DNA from: Rosellinia necatrix
Taxonomy: Eukaryota > Ascomycota > Sordariomycetes > Xylariales > Xylariaceae
Length of the DNA stretch: 64,000 bases
NCBI GenBank assembly: GCA_021209875.1
Contig: JAGYVD010000003.1
Span: 1,612,001 to 1,676,000, forward strand
Direction: 5' to 3'
The notes beneath the pieces were generated by a model, which worked only from the letters and a program-made list of their open reading frames with translations, made no database searches and was not told the DNA's origin. Both the position numbers and the translations under genes were made by a program. The stretch's first letter is position 1, and each line of letters starts with the position of its first letter. Shown here in pieces: positions 1 through 11,959 of the stretch.

Positions 1-2469
1 TATAACAGTTTTTTAATTCTTTTCAGAAAAAAATAAATAGTTTTAAGGACTATATCGCTAAAAATACAGATAAATTGTTATAGTAGTGGCAATCTAAATT
101 ACAAGATTAAACAATACCTTCTAGCGCCCGACACAGAAGATACTTTAGCAGGATATATAACTTAAGTCGCTAAAATAAAGCCTTTTTTAATAGCAGCAGC
201 AAAAGATAAGTATTTACGAATTAAAAAAAGCAATTAAAACTACAACAGAAAGTCTAACAATTAGAAAAACAAACGTTAAAAAAGCGCAGATTAAAATAAG
301 GATAAAAAGGAGTAGTATAATAAAAACAAAAAAAAAAGCCGTAAACCCGAATAAAAAAAAAAAAGTAACAAGAAAAAAAACGGCTAAAATAAACGTAAAA
401 ATAAATACGATCGCTACTAAAAAAAGCGTGCTAATACGGCTAAGTTAAACTTGTTAGTATTAAACGCGATATCGTTTTATATTTTATTTAATTTTAAATT
501 AAACAACAATAAAACATTTATTATAATTAATTATAGCTAATCGTGCAAATATTGCGATCAAATGTTTAATTTAGCGTATAACCGGGGTTAATATGTTGTA
601 TGTTATATTAAACGTCCAGCTAAATATATACAAAATATATTACTTTTAATTAAACGTATTTGCAAGCGATATAATATACTGTTTATATTATATAATATAT
701 TATTCTAATATTTATATAAATGCAACTGTTTTAGTATTACACTAAAGAATTATATAAAAATTGTTTTTTTTTTAGTAAAACTAGTCGGAAATATAGTAGC
801 AGACAAAATTATAAGCTTTAAACAAAAAAACAAATCGATTATACTGTTTATTTAAAAAATACTTAATAAGTTATATAACTTTAAAAAAACAGAAGCAAAA
901 AATAATAATTTTTTATATTTTAAAGTTATTATTTAAAAATTTATTAATAATAAAAATATTACGGTAAGCTTAAATATAAGCTATATTTGCTTAATAATAA
1001 TAAAATAATTATTAAGCAAATTTAAACATACTTTTAAAAATAAACAGGCTAGATTTAAAAAAGTTAGAAATAGTCGAATTAAATATAAACAAAAGGCTAT
1101 ACTAAAATTTTATATTTTAAGCAACAACAATTATAGATTTTTATAATTGTTAAAGTTTATAAACATAGCCTAAGTTATAAAAAAAAAAAACGATATTAAA
1201 ATGTTGTTAAAAAATAATTTTTTAAATACTTATAAAGTATTAATTAATTATAGTTTAAATGCAGTTATTTTTATAAATGTTAAAAACTTTAAAATGTTTT
1301 TTTAAGTATTTTTTAAAGCAAACTTATACGTTTATAAAATAATTTTAGCATAAAAAGTTATTTTAGCGCCCAAAATATTAATGCTAGCACTAGCTAAATA
1401 TAAACTGCTATTAAAAAACAAAAACTTTATATTTAAGCTATTATAAAAGAATAATATAGCAACTTTAGTTAAGTTTACAACTTCTACAAGCGTAGTAGTT
1501 ACTAATCTGTTTTTTAAAACTAAGACTATTTTTAAAAATACTTAAATAAATATAATTAAAAAACAACTATATTAAAAATCAAGTATTAAAAATATATAAA
1601 AAAGATTTTTAAAAGCTGTAATAGTAGCTGCAAGCTTAACAGCAGCTAAAGCTGTAAATATAACTAATATATTGCCGACTAACACCGGCTTATTAATTAA
1701 CATGTTTTAAAATATTTTGTTAATTATTAATTTTAGTATTTCTATATCTAAAAATAAAATATATATTTTTAACAAGTTTAAATTACTAAACGCGTACTTA
1801 TTAGCGGACCCTGTATTAATAACTTTTATTTTTGCAGCTATTACTATTAATATGTATTAAAAGCGCGACGCGACGCAGGACCTAGACCTAACCGTAATAA
1901 AAACTAGTGCGATTACTAAAATAATTAACATGTTAAAACAACACAGAATTCCTTTAGCAGGATTTTTTTTTAATAAGATTTTTAATATAATAAACGCGAC
2001 CGACGTAATAAACGCGACAGGTGAGGTTAATATAACTAACGCGCTTATAGCGGAGGCTGGCAAATAGTTAAATAAAGCTTTAAAGCTTAAAATCTAAAAA
2101 ATTCTATTAATACTAAGTATAAAAAAGCTTAATAAAAAAAACAAAATTAAAGCCTTAAATAAACAGTTTATTTATATAAGAGGGGATATTATAACGCTAG
2201 AAATTTTTAAGTTGTTAGAAAAAATACTTAATATTTAAAAAAACTAAAGTATTATTAATATATTAAAAAAAGAACAGATAAAGATTTTTTTAATAAATAA
2301 TTAACAATAAACAAAGCTAAATTTTTAATTATATCTTTTTAGTGCACGCGATTAAAAAACAGTTAATATAGTATTTAATAAATTTTACAAACAAAGTAAA
2401 ATAAAATAAGTTAATAGTTTTTTTTTATTTGCATACTTAACTTTTATTATATAGCTTATACGTAAAAAG

Positions 2470-3005
2470 GAACTATACTTATGTTTAATAGTTAATTTAA
2501 AAGTTCTAAATAAAATCGCCGTTTTAAACAACTACCTGTTATTATTATAATTTATAGTTATCGTGTTAATTAAAAAAAAAAAAATTTAACTATAATAAAT
2601 ACGACCGTATTTTTTTATTAATTTATAGTTTACTCCGACTATTAAGACCAATTTATAATAATAAGTCCTTAAAAACTAAAGCGATTAATAATAGCTTTAA
2701 TAAGATTTTATAACATATCTGCATATGTTTAACGTTTTATAAATAAATTGCTTCGCTTTTACAAGCATTATTATAAAGCTTTTATTAATAATATTATTAT
2801 TTTTTTAAATACTAAAACAGACTATTTAGCTTATTTACGCAATATTTTTATATTGTTTAACAAAAAAAGAATTTTTTTATTTTTAAAAAAAACTTTTATT
2901 ATATATCTTTTTATAGAACTTTTAAGCTTTCAAGTAGACGCTTTAAGTATATTAACAACAAAAGAACAGCTGGCAGCATTTAAAAACTTTAGATTTTTAA
3001 ATTAA
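2470..3005 (+). pseudogene. Reverse transcriptase remnant of the gypsy element
   Basis: Around 2,480-2,540 the frame reads like the gypsy motif in which Val-Asp-Leu-Arg-x-Leu-Asn-Lys precedes a Tyr-Pro-Leu-Pro segment. An open 85-codon stretch (2,748-3,005) holds the catalytic region: where the family has a Phe/Tyr-x-Asp-Asp core, this copy reads FINNIIIF, both aspartates being asparagine through GAT-to-AAT changes. The stretch after it (lysine-rich, then LLSFQVDA in place of the usual LGFxVxxxGI) follows the normal RT order. It belongs to the same broken polyprotein as the integrase downstream. The catalytic loss is what G-to-A RIP would produce, so I call it dead. The family assignment is firm; exact borders are not. 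Confidence 0.82.
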
Positions 3006-3379
3006 TTAAAAGCTTTAAAGCAATATTTAAAAAGTATAAGATTTTTTTATATATTGTTGCTATATTATGCTAAAATTACAGAACTTTTATAGAAGCGTAA
3101 AATAAAGTTATTTAATAAAAAACATAAAACAAAACAATATAAAGTTAATAATTATAACAAGCGTTAAATATATTATCGGTTTATATATTTTAAACTAACT
3201 ATAGCTGAAATAGAATTATTTAAAGCTTTTTAAAACTTAATCTGTTTATATATTATATTTTATTATTACAATCTTGCAAAAACATTATATATATAAATAA
3301 ATAGCTTGTTAAAAAAAAGCTTTAAAGTAATATTATTTTATATTAAAAATAAATATGTATAAAAACCAGGATTAATAAT

Positions 3380-3640
3380 TTTAAATATATAAATGTTGCC
3401 GGTAATATTTTTAAGTCGCTATATATTGCAACTAAAAATAAAATACAGACTTTTTAAACTAGAAGTAGCTTGCGTAGTTTAAGCATATTAACGCTTACAA
3501 ACTATAATTAAAGCTTTAATTAACTTAATAGTTTTTTTTACTGATTATTTAGCAATAAAAAGCATATTAAACTAAACTAAGCTTAACAGTAGATTTATAG
3601 ACTATATAAACAAACGTTTAGTTAACACGTTTATATATTT
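3380..3640 (+). pseudogene. RNase H-like domain remnant of the gypsy element
   Basis: The + strand reading across stops contains a segment reading LEVACVVxAYQRLQTII, followed by a stretch ending in FFTDYLAIKSI. This is the arrangement of gypsy RNase H, where a Glu-Leu-x-Ala motif and a later Thr-Asp-His-x-x-Leu/Ala motif frame the domain. Position is right: between the RT core and the integrase. Stops interrupt the frame, so it is non-functional. The borders are estimated from the motif positions only. Confidence 0.6.
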
Positions 3641-4079
3641 ATTATAATACGGATTATAAATATATTATATGCTAAACAGGCTAAACTTTGTTTTAAATAT
3701 ATTTAGTCGATTAAAAAACATTATTAACTTAATAAATGCTAAAAAAAAAATAGTTTAAATAAATAAAAAACTAGTACTAAACAACGTATAAATAATATAT
3801 TTAAAACTAATAATAAAAAAAATAATAAAAGCCGAAATTATAACAGACTACGCTAAAGATCCTAAATATTAAAAAGTTCTAAAAACAATCCGCGAAAGCA
3901 ACGAAAACGTTGCAAATTTTTTCAGGCCTAAATATCCTTTTGTAATTATAGACAATTTACTATACAACGTTAACTAAAAAAATAAGCATAAATTATACGT
4001 ATTTAAAAAACAAGTAGCTAAATTTTTAGCAATAACATATAATAATAAATATTACTTCAGCAAACAGCGTATAATAAAA

Positions 4080-5330
4080 AAATTAGAGCTTTACGTAATT
4101 AAGTCGAAAACTTACAAAATAAAAGCATACTTAGATTATTACAACGGATACAAGTTATGCAGTACTAGCAAAAAAAAGCTGCATAATAATTATTAACTTA
4201 TTCGACCAGAAAACATTAAGCTAATAAAAACAATCGCAATAAACTTTATTATAAGCTTATTTAAAGTATTATTTTTAGCTACACCGTGGCAATCAGAAAA
4301 ATTTAACTATTATAATACACTAATAACAATAATATATATTATATTAAAACGTTTATTATTTATACCTAACAACAAAAAATACTCCGCTAAAAACTAGGCA
4401 AAAGCATTAGCCAAGCAATTCCTGTTATCTGATTAAAGCGTATTAAGCAGCATTATTTTTAATTAAAATCGCAAATTTACTTTTAAATTTTAAACAGAGC
4501 TTTAAAAAGCTATAAGAGCAAAACTTTTAATAATAACTTTTTATTATCTACAAAATAATAAATTGTTTAAACAAAAAAATTAAACAGTAAAAATTGCTAT
4601 TTAATACTATATATATATATATTTAAACCGCAAGTAAATAAATATGTTACTATTTTTGCAGTAAAACTTAAATAAAACGTACTTAGAACTTATTAAGTTA
4701 TTAGCTTATAAATAGCTTTTTAGATTTTAGCTACTTAAACTAAATAAAGTCTTTGCTAATATAAAAATAAGTATAACTATTAAAAATATTTAATTTATAT
4801 AAAAACATTTTCGCAAAAATATAAAGTTAGCTATAGATTTTACAGCGGCGCGTACTAAATAATACTATAACAACAAGCATAAATTAATAAAGTTTAATAT
4901 AAAAAATAAAATATATTTAAAGCTTCACTTAAAATACTATTTTTTTAAAAAGCTATTAAAAAAATACTTTTAATAGCGTATAAAACTATAAAAGATCAAA
5001 AAAAAAATTAATAGATTAGCCTATAAGTTAGAATTGCCGGAGACTTTTAATATTTACTTTATTATTTCGGTCGCGCACTTATTACTTAAAAACACAGGCA
5101 AAAATTTTTTTTACTAAAAAATACCGGCATTAAGCTTAATGTTTAAAAAACAAAACTTAAAAAAAAAAAGTAATTTATTTAAAATCGAAATAATTTTTAA
5201 GCACTAAATAAACTATACTAAAAACAGATTTAATTATTTTATTAAATAAAAAAAATACAGTTATAAAAACAACTAGTAAAAATCGGAGTAGCAACTGCGT
5301 AATACTAAAAAACTAATTAAAAAATACTAA
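4080..5330 (+). pseudogene. Integrase and chromodomain remnant of the gypsy element
   Basis: The reading frame, with many stops, follows the gypsy integrase catalytic core: a segment with Ile-x-Asn-Phe-Ile where the family has the first catalytic Asp (Asp-Phe-Ile), a later Arg-Lys-Phe-Thr segment matching the Asp-Arg-x-x-Phe-Thr-Ser region, and a Leu-Leu-x-Thr-x-Tyr-Tyr segment matching the Thr-Ala-Tyr-His-Pro region. About 5,176-5,330 resembles a chromodomain: FKIEIIFKH, then YFIK followed by a tryptophan-position stop and KKY. Chromodomains at the integrase C-terminus mark chromoviruses, which use them for heterochromatin targeting. Several acidic residues appear as Asn or Lys, consistent with G-to-A changes. 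Confidence 0.8.
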
Positions 5331-5478
5331 AATCAAGAAAAAAATAAACTTTGGCTAAAAAAATTAAAAAAAAGCCGTAGCCAACCTCGTAAACAGTAAA
5401 AAAAAAGTTATATAGTTATTAAAAACAATAACGCTTTATTATAGCTCTAGCACTTAACATAATTAAAAAAAAAAAAAG

Positions 5479-5641
5479 GTTTTTTATTTAGCTAGCAGAG
5501 CTAGCTAAATAAAGATTATATAGCTTAAATAAAATAACCTAGCTTAAAAAGCTTCTAGTCCTTGCGGGACCAGAAGCCTCCATTTAATCTACATCACACT
5601 TTATAGACTTAATACTATACTACCCCTAGTAAACCATACTA
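5479..5641 (+). repeat. 3' terminal repeat (LTR-like) of the gypsy element
   Basis: A 163-bp stretch directly after the polypurine-like run. It is shared with 19,515-19,676 (inverted), 37,188-37,328 (direct) and 56,495-56,620 (inverted, with an internal deletion). It contains two hairpin-forming inverted repeats: a TAGCTAGC/GCTAGCTA stem, and a CTTCTAGTCC/GGACCAGAAG stem, both partly RIP-damaged here. It ends near CCCCTAGTAA plus about 9 bp. It does not show TG...CA ends and no 5' partner lies in the window, so calling it an LTR rests on its position after the integrase and polypurine tract. Confidence 0.7.
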
Positions 5642-6110
5642 AATATAAAATTAAATCAAAAATTAAATAAAAATGTAAATTAAATAAAAATTAAATAAAA
5701 ATTAAATAATAATATAAATTAAATAAAATATATATAAAAATTTAATGAAAATTAAATAATAATAAAAGCTAAATAAAAATATAAATTAAATAAAAATCAA
5801 AGAAAAATTAAATAAAATATAAATAAAAATATAAATTAAATAAAATATATATATAAATTTAATAGAAATTAAATGATAATAAAACTAAAATAAAAATACA
5901 AATTAAATAAAATATACATAAAAATTAACTAAAAACTAAAAAAATTCAATAATAATAAAAATTAATAAAAATTTAATATATATAGAAAATCCAAAGGAAC
6001 TAATAATGATTAAATAAAAATTAAATAATAATGAAAATTAATAAAAATTGATAAAAAGTTCATAAAACTTTAAATTTACTAAAAACTTTATATATAAAAA
6101 CTTAATAAAA
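5642..6110. repeat. Degenerate AT-only tandem array
   Basis: A run of imperfect copies of a unit close to AAATTAAATAAAAAT, interspersed with ATATATA segments. Almost no G or C. It probably derives from a mutated tandem repeat or from repeated DNA after saturating RIP. No gene. Confidence 0.55.
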
Positions 6111-9100
6111 ATAAAAATAAAAAATAAATATTATTTTAATTATTATTATGTTAATTTTTATTATTTTATACATTATTATTTAAATATAAATTTATATTTA
6201 ATTTTTAAATTAAAATAAAATAATATAATATAATAAATAAATTAATAATAAAACTATTAAAATAAAGTTAAAATAAATAATAATAAAATAAAAACTACTA
6301 TATAAAATAATAATAAATTTTTAAAAAGCCAGATAATAATAATATTATTATTATTATATTAATAAACTAATTAATACAGCTTTTATATAACTTTATTAAT
6401 AATGCTACTAGCAGCGTTATAACAGGTTTATAAAACTTAACATATAATAAAATATAAAGCTTATAGCAATTAAAAGCATATATTTTAATGATAATTAAAG
6501 AATATTAATAAATATATAAAATATAACTTATATTTTTATATTTAGATTAATATAATATTTATTTTTTGCTAATATTTTATAATAATTATATATTAAACTT
6601 TATAATTATAACCTGTTTAATATATATAATATAATAATTTACAGCTGTTTAAATATTAATAAAATATTATTTTTTAATAATATTATATATATTTACTATT
6701 AAATATTTTATATATATATATTGCTGCTGTTTTTATAATATTATAACTGTTTTAAGCTATATATATAATTTTTATTTTTGCTTAACATAATTTTATATAT
6801 TAGCTTTTAAAATAATACTTTTAATATGAATAGCTCGACTTATTTTTAGTAATGCTTAATTTTTTAAAATATATTGTTTATATTATTAATTATTAGTTTA
6901 TATATTAATTAATATTATAATTAATTAAACGCTTATTTTTAGTTTTTATTATTATTTGTTTTATATATATAAAATTCTTTTTTAATTTTATTTTTAGCGA
7001 TTATATTATTAATAAGTTTTGTTTTTTTAAACGTTTAAAAGCTTAAAGATTTTATTATTATTAAAAACTGTTGTTTTATAATAAAAAGTAGTAGTAGTTT
7101 TAAAAATAAATTTTAATGATTAAAAGCAATAGCTAGTATTATAAATAATAATTATAAATATTTAATGTTTATATTTGTTTAAAAAATAATATTTTAAAAC
7201 TTTATATAATAATATATTTAAACAGGCTAATAATATTAGATCTATATATATAAATCCTAAAGTAAAGTTTATTATTAATAATAATTTAAGCAATAAAATA
7301 ATTAGTAGCAGCATAATAAAAATATTGCCAAATAAATATTATAAAAAAAATGTTTTTTTTGTTTTAATAAATATAAATAATTTTAAATAATTAAAGATCT
7401 AATCTGCTTATTATTTAATATAGCTATAATATAAATTAATAAAATAAAAATTTTTATAATAAATAATTTTATTTTTAAATTATTATATTATATATATTAA
7501 ATTTAATTTAATTTATTTATTATTTACTGCTGTTTATAATAACTAATAGTAAATTATTTATTCTTTATTTAAAAAAGCTTAAAAATTTATAACTAATTAT
7601 TGCAGATTATTATTTATATTCTCTCTGTTTTTTAATTATATTATTTTTAATTTTTAATTATAAACTTTAATATTATATTATAATAAAACAAAATTAATAT
7701 TTTTATAACTTTTAATATTAAACATTTATAATTAGTTCTTTTGATAATATTAAATATTATTAATAGCTTGTTTATTATATAATTTTAACTATTAATATTT
7801 AATATATAAATATTTTAATTTATTTGAAAAATTAATTTTAACATTATATATGTAATAAAATATAATATTAAATTTTTGAAAATAATTTTATATTATTTTA
7901 TAGTTTTAATAATATAATATAATTAATAATTAAATCATTAAGTTTAATAAAATATAATATATATTAAAGTATAAAATAAAATATTAAAAATATTAAAAAT
8001 AAAAAATAAAAGCTACAACTAATATTTTAAAATTATATGCTATTATTATTTAATAGCGTTATTATATTTTGTTTTTTAAAAACTATAAAAATAAATATAT
8101 TAATTTATTATATTAATAATAAATAGTATAAATCAGCTAATTTATTAGCAGCAAGCTATTTAAAAAACTTAGCTTTATAATAAATAAATTTTTATTATTT
8201 ATATATTAATTTTATATTAGTTAAGTTTTTATTATTTATTAATTATATATTTATTATAAATAGTTAAAATTATTTATATTTTTATAATAATATTATTTAA
8301 TTTATCTTTAAATTATATTTAATTTATTATATAATATAATAAATAATTTTATTTTATAATTTAGTTTTCATTTATTATTTTAAATTATTAGCTAGTATTT
8401 TATTTATAATTAAAAGCTTTTATTATTTTTATATTAAAACTTTAATTAAAAAATACTAGTAATATAAATATTAAGTTTATAAATCAGCATTATTTATAAC
8501 ATATAAATAATATTTAGCTTAAGTTTATATGTTCAAAATATTATAATATATTTTATTAATATTAAATAAAAACTTTGCTATTTATTAATTAATATATAAA
8601 ATATTTAATTTAAAATTATTATTATAACTATATAAAATATTTATATTTGTTTTTATAAATATAATTTATATACTGCTATAAAAATATTTATAATAAATAA
8701 TAAGTTTAGTTTAAATATATTTTTTTAAAAACGTTTTTAATAAAAATAATATTATATTATTTTACTATGTTAATATTAGCTATTTTTATATTCTTTTTAT
8801 ATTATTTAGCTAATAATCAGCGCTTTTTATTTTATTAAATATTAAATATTTTATTTAAAATATTAAAAAACATAAACAGACTTATATATAAATAAATATT
8901 TTAAAGTTAATTATAAGCTATATATAATTAATAATATTATTTAAATAATATATATCATATTAATATTTTATTTTTAATTATTTTATATATTAATTTCAAA
9001 TTTTTATCAGCTGTAGTTTTTAATAATTTATATTAATATTAATATTAAATATTAAAAATAATTTTAAATAATATAATAAATTTTAATTAAAACTAATATT

Positions 9101-10735
9101 TTTATAAACTAATAGTTATTACAACTAATATAAAATATTAAAACTTATTAAAATTTAAATTTAATTATATTTATTTAAATATAATATTTATATTTAATAA
9201 TTATTATATATATTATTAAAAATTATTATTTATAAAATATATTTATTCTATTTTTAAATATTTAAACTTATATAAAATATTTCATTAAAATTACTATTAT
9301 TTTTTTTAATTAATTAATAAGTTTAGTTTTAATTATAACCACTAAATTAATTATATATTTAATAATTTTTAATTTATTTTTAAATCTTTTAATAATTATA
9401 AAAATAAATTATTTTTAAAATAAAGTTTAGTTTATTTTTAAAAATAAATCTAGCTTATTATTATTAATTATTATTTTTAATTTTAATTTTATAAAATTAA
9501 ATAAATACATTTAAAAAATATTTAAATATATCTTAAATCTTTTATAATTTATATTATTATTATATATATTTTTAATAGATTTAATATTCTAATTAATAAT
9601 TTATTTAATAATTAATAAAAATAATAATAATAATAATATATAAAATAAATATATAAAATTATTAAAAAAATATAATTATTATATTTTTATAGCAGTATTA
9701 ATATAAATATATATAAATAAAATATTTTTTAATATAATTAAATTTTAATAAAGTTTATATATATTTTATAATTTTTATAATATTTATATTAATTTTTAAT
9801 AAAATAAGAAATTTTTAAGCAGGTTTTATTAAATTATAAATAAATTATTAACAAGTTTTTTAATATATATAAATTATATAAAATTTAATTTAAATTAATT
9901 AATATTAAAATTAATATATAAATTACTAATTTAATTAAAATATTATAATTTTTTATTTATTATAAAATAAAAATATTTTAGTTTAGCTGTTTTTATATAA
10001 AATATTTTATATATTTAAATAAAAACTATTAATTTAAAATAGATTTAAAATTATATTTAATTTATTTATAATTTTAATTATTAATAATTAAATTTTAATA
10101 TTTTTAAGCTTTATTAATTATTTTATTATTTTTTAAATTTTAATAAATCTTAAAAATAATATATTATATAATAATAATATTATTAAAAAAAATATATAGT
10201 TTTTAATTAACTTTATAATATTTTTTATTTTTAATATTATTTATATTATAATAAAATTATTAATATATTAATTAAATTATAATAATAAAATAAAAAATTA
10301 AATTTAAATTTTTAAATAATATTAAAAAAATATTAAAATTTTTATTCCTTTTATAATTTAATTTAATAATAAAACTAATATTTTTAAATATTATATTAAA
10401 AAAAACTAAAATATTAATTTAATTAATAATTTTAAATCAGCAGTTTTAATAAAAATTATTTATATAATAATAAGCTATTAAATAATATAATTTTTTAAAT
10501 TTAATATTAATTAATATAATAATATAATTATAATAATAATTATATAATTATTATAATAATTTAAAATAATATTTTTATATTAAATTAATTAAATTTATTT
10601 AAAATAATATATATATATTTATTTATAATTAATATAATAATTAATATAATAATTAATATATATATTTAATTTATTTATATAATTATAATATATATTAAAT
10701 TTTTATGTTTATAAATTTTAAAAATTTATAATTTT
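6111..10735. other. Gene-free, extremely AT-rich tract
   Basis: About 4.6 kb that is nearly all A and T, without any open frame worth reporting and with no family I can recognise. The few remaining G/C bases are mostly in GC dinucleotides (AGCT, GCTT). It is best explained as saturated, RIP-erased repeat DNA, but no domain survives to name the source. Confidence 0.6.
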
Positions 10736-10736
10736 A

Positions 10737-10830
10737 TTTTTAAACTTTTATAAGTTTTAAGCTTTTATAAGCTTTCGTGGGCTTTTATAAGCTTTAGGCT
10801 TTTATAAGCTCTTGTGGGCTTTAAGCTTTG
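10737..10830. repeat. Short tandem repeat at island border
   Basis: Three to four imperfect copies of a unit close to GCTTTTATAAGCTTTCGTGG lie exactly where the AT-rich tract gives way to normal-composition DNA. Each unit contains the palindrome AAGCTTATAAAAGC in variant forms. Confidence 0.65.
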
Positions 10831-10834
10831 CTAA

Positions 10835-10907
10835 AGGCCCAGCCCATGCTGAAATAGGCCCCCAAAGCCTATTTAGGCCGTGGGTTCTTGGCAATTGGGC
10901 TGGGCCT
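10835..10907. repeat. Nested inverted repeats (cruciform-capable)
   Basis: A perfect 12-bp inverted repeat, AGGCCCAGCCCA (10,835-10,846) with its complement at 10,896-10,907. Inside it lies a second perfect 8-bp inverted repeat, AAATAGGC (10,852-10,859) with its complement at 10,867-10,874. It is GC-rich and not RIP-mutated. It may be the end of an unrecognised mobile element. Confidence 0.6.
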
Positions 10908-10967
10908 GACAACCCTAACGGGGTCTTAATGTTGTTGGGTTTGTATTGCAGCGCAGTGTGTTGACTG

Positions 10968-11036
10968 TCACGTATAGTCCGTTATTACCGTGGTGGTAAT
11001 AACGGCGTCGTTTTTCCACTACCGTGACATTGACTA
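10968..11036. repeat. Hairpin with perfect 11-bp stem inside larger imperfect inverted repeat
   Basis: CCGTTATTACC and its complement GGTAATAACGG are separated by 5 nt (about 10,979-11,005). Outer imperfect arms (GACTGTCACGTATAGT versus ACTACCGTGACATTGAC) extend the fold. Function unknown; it could be a small transposon tip. Confidence 0.5.
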
Positions 11037-11460
11037 TTTGAGATATTACTGTAGAGAATGTCGGCTAGCTGTGCATGCGCCTTGGTGGCGAAAGCGGTCC
11101 CTTTAATGCAACACTCTTCGGAGCATTTCCACTATTCGAAATATCCAGCGTGAGTAGAGTAAAACTGGGTTTCGCCTGGGCAGGGCTGACTGGCGCACTG
11201 ATTAGAGGGTCAAACGGAGAATAGATTCTCATCGCATCGTCCACAGGCCACTGCATTTGTAGCCGAGGCAGGCTCTACCAAACTAGCATGATTTATTAGT
11301 AGATCGCATGCGTCTATACGCCCGGAGCCTCACGAAGCGGCAGGCGTTCCGCGTATCCCCGGAGCGCATACCCGTTAGACCTGCTGATCTCAGGAAGGCT
11401 CTTGAGGCGGTCATCAATAATACTGCCAGCGCAAAAATCTCCACACTATTACCTATACCA

Positions 11461-11825
11461 CTATCTACATCACCAACAGGGCACACCGCGCAGTGTAAAT
11501 AGCATGTATTCTGGGGGGGAGCGTGAGCCTAATACGGGTCGCTTTTGGTACGAGGCCGCAGCTAAAGGTGTAGCAAACGTATGCTTATCTTTTAGCGTCG
11601 AATTCGGTACGTAGTCGGGCCTAAAAAGCTAGCCGGAAAAATGCCCTACGTTATATATGCTATCTACCGATTAAAAAAAACCTAATCTTTTTCTAGTGGC
11701 CTGTTGTTATCGGGTAATAGGTAGGACAAATTCGAGGCTATTTCGAGCCTAATATGCCTAAAAGTTGGGGTTGTAGAAGGGGAAGTTAGGTGGTGGAGCC
11801 CTGACCCTAGTAGAACCCAATCATA
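11461..11825. repeat. Dispersed repeat, little-mutated copy
   Basis: This 365-bp segment recurs in strongly RIP-mutated form at about 57,730-58,082, 58,096-58,255 (partial) and 63,490-63,595 (partial). It keeps normal base composition here. Landmarks present in all or most copies include GCATGTATTCT, AAAAAGCTAGC, ATATGCCTAAAAGTT and CCCTAGTAGAACC. No open frame spans it and I do not recognise the family. It may be a fragment of a larger element. Confidence 0.75.
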
Positions 11826-11959
11826 ATAACCACCACTTGAAAGCTAATTATTTAAAATCTAGTATAGTAACTTTCAGCGTTAATTATCTAATTTAGATAT
11901 GTGAAGGGGTAGGAAGTAGAGACGCTACATTAGATATAATTTCAAAAGGTGGTGGTTAT
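11826..11959. mobile_element. Putative small TIR element (MITE-like), 134 bp
   Basis: Perfect 11-bp terminal inverted repeats ATAACCACCAC (11,826-11,836) and GTGGTGGTTAT (11,949-11,959), followed inwards by TTGAAAG and, on the other side, TTTCAAAAG as imperfect continuation. The interior is AT-rich and non-coding. No clear target duplication is visible, so the call is tentative. It abuts the end of the dispersed repeat at 11,825. Confidence 0.4.

Larger units (their letters stand above)
1..5478 (+). mobile_element. RIP-degraded Ty3/gypsy chromovirus, 5' end outside window
   Basis: Very AT-rich DNA whose + strand still reads, across many stop codons, as a Ty3/gypsy pol polyprotein in the usual order: reverse transcriptase (about 2,470-3,005), RNase H-like part (about 3,380-3,640), integrase (about 4,080-5,050) and a C-terminal chromodomain-like stretch (about 5,176-5,330). 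The upstream 2.4 kb should hold gag and protease, but I cannot place them; 1,800-2,080 is noticeably less mutated and keeps a longer open stretch. A polypurine-like run (about 5,463-5,478) precedes the terminal repeat. The stops are mainly TAA/TAG where Gln, Trp or Arg codons are expected, as RIP produces. The 3' third occurs again in reverse at 19.68-20.14 kb and 56.6-57.7 kb. No functional protein is expected. Confidence 0.85.

Noticed and set aside
1857..2063. 68-codon minus-strand ORF in the gypsy element
   Set aside because: Antisense to a less mutated part of the + strand polyprotein; the + reading fits the element better.
5642..6110. CRISPR-like or satellite array
   Set aside because: The A/T units are irregular with no unique spacers; it is degenerate low-complexity repeat DNA.
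1..10735. Possibility that the AT-rich tracts are mitochondrial DNA or a centromere
   Set aside because: Gypsy pol remains, inverted copies and transition-type decay explain them as RIP-mutated repeats; a centromere role cannot be judged from sequence alone.
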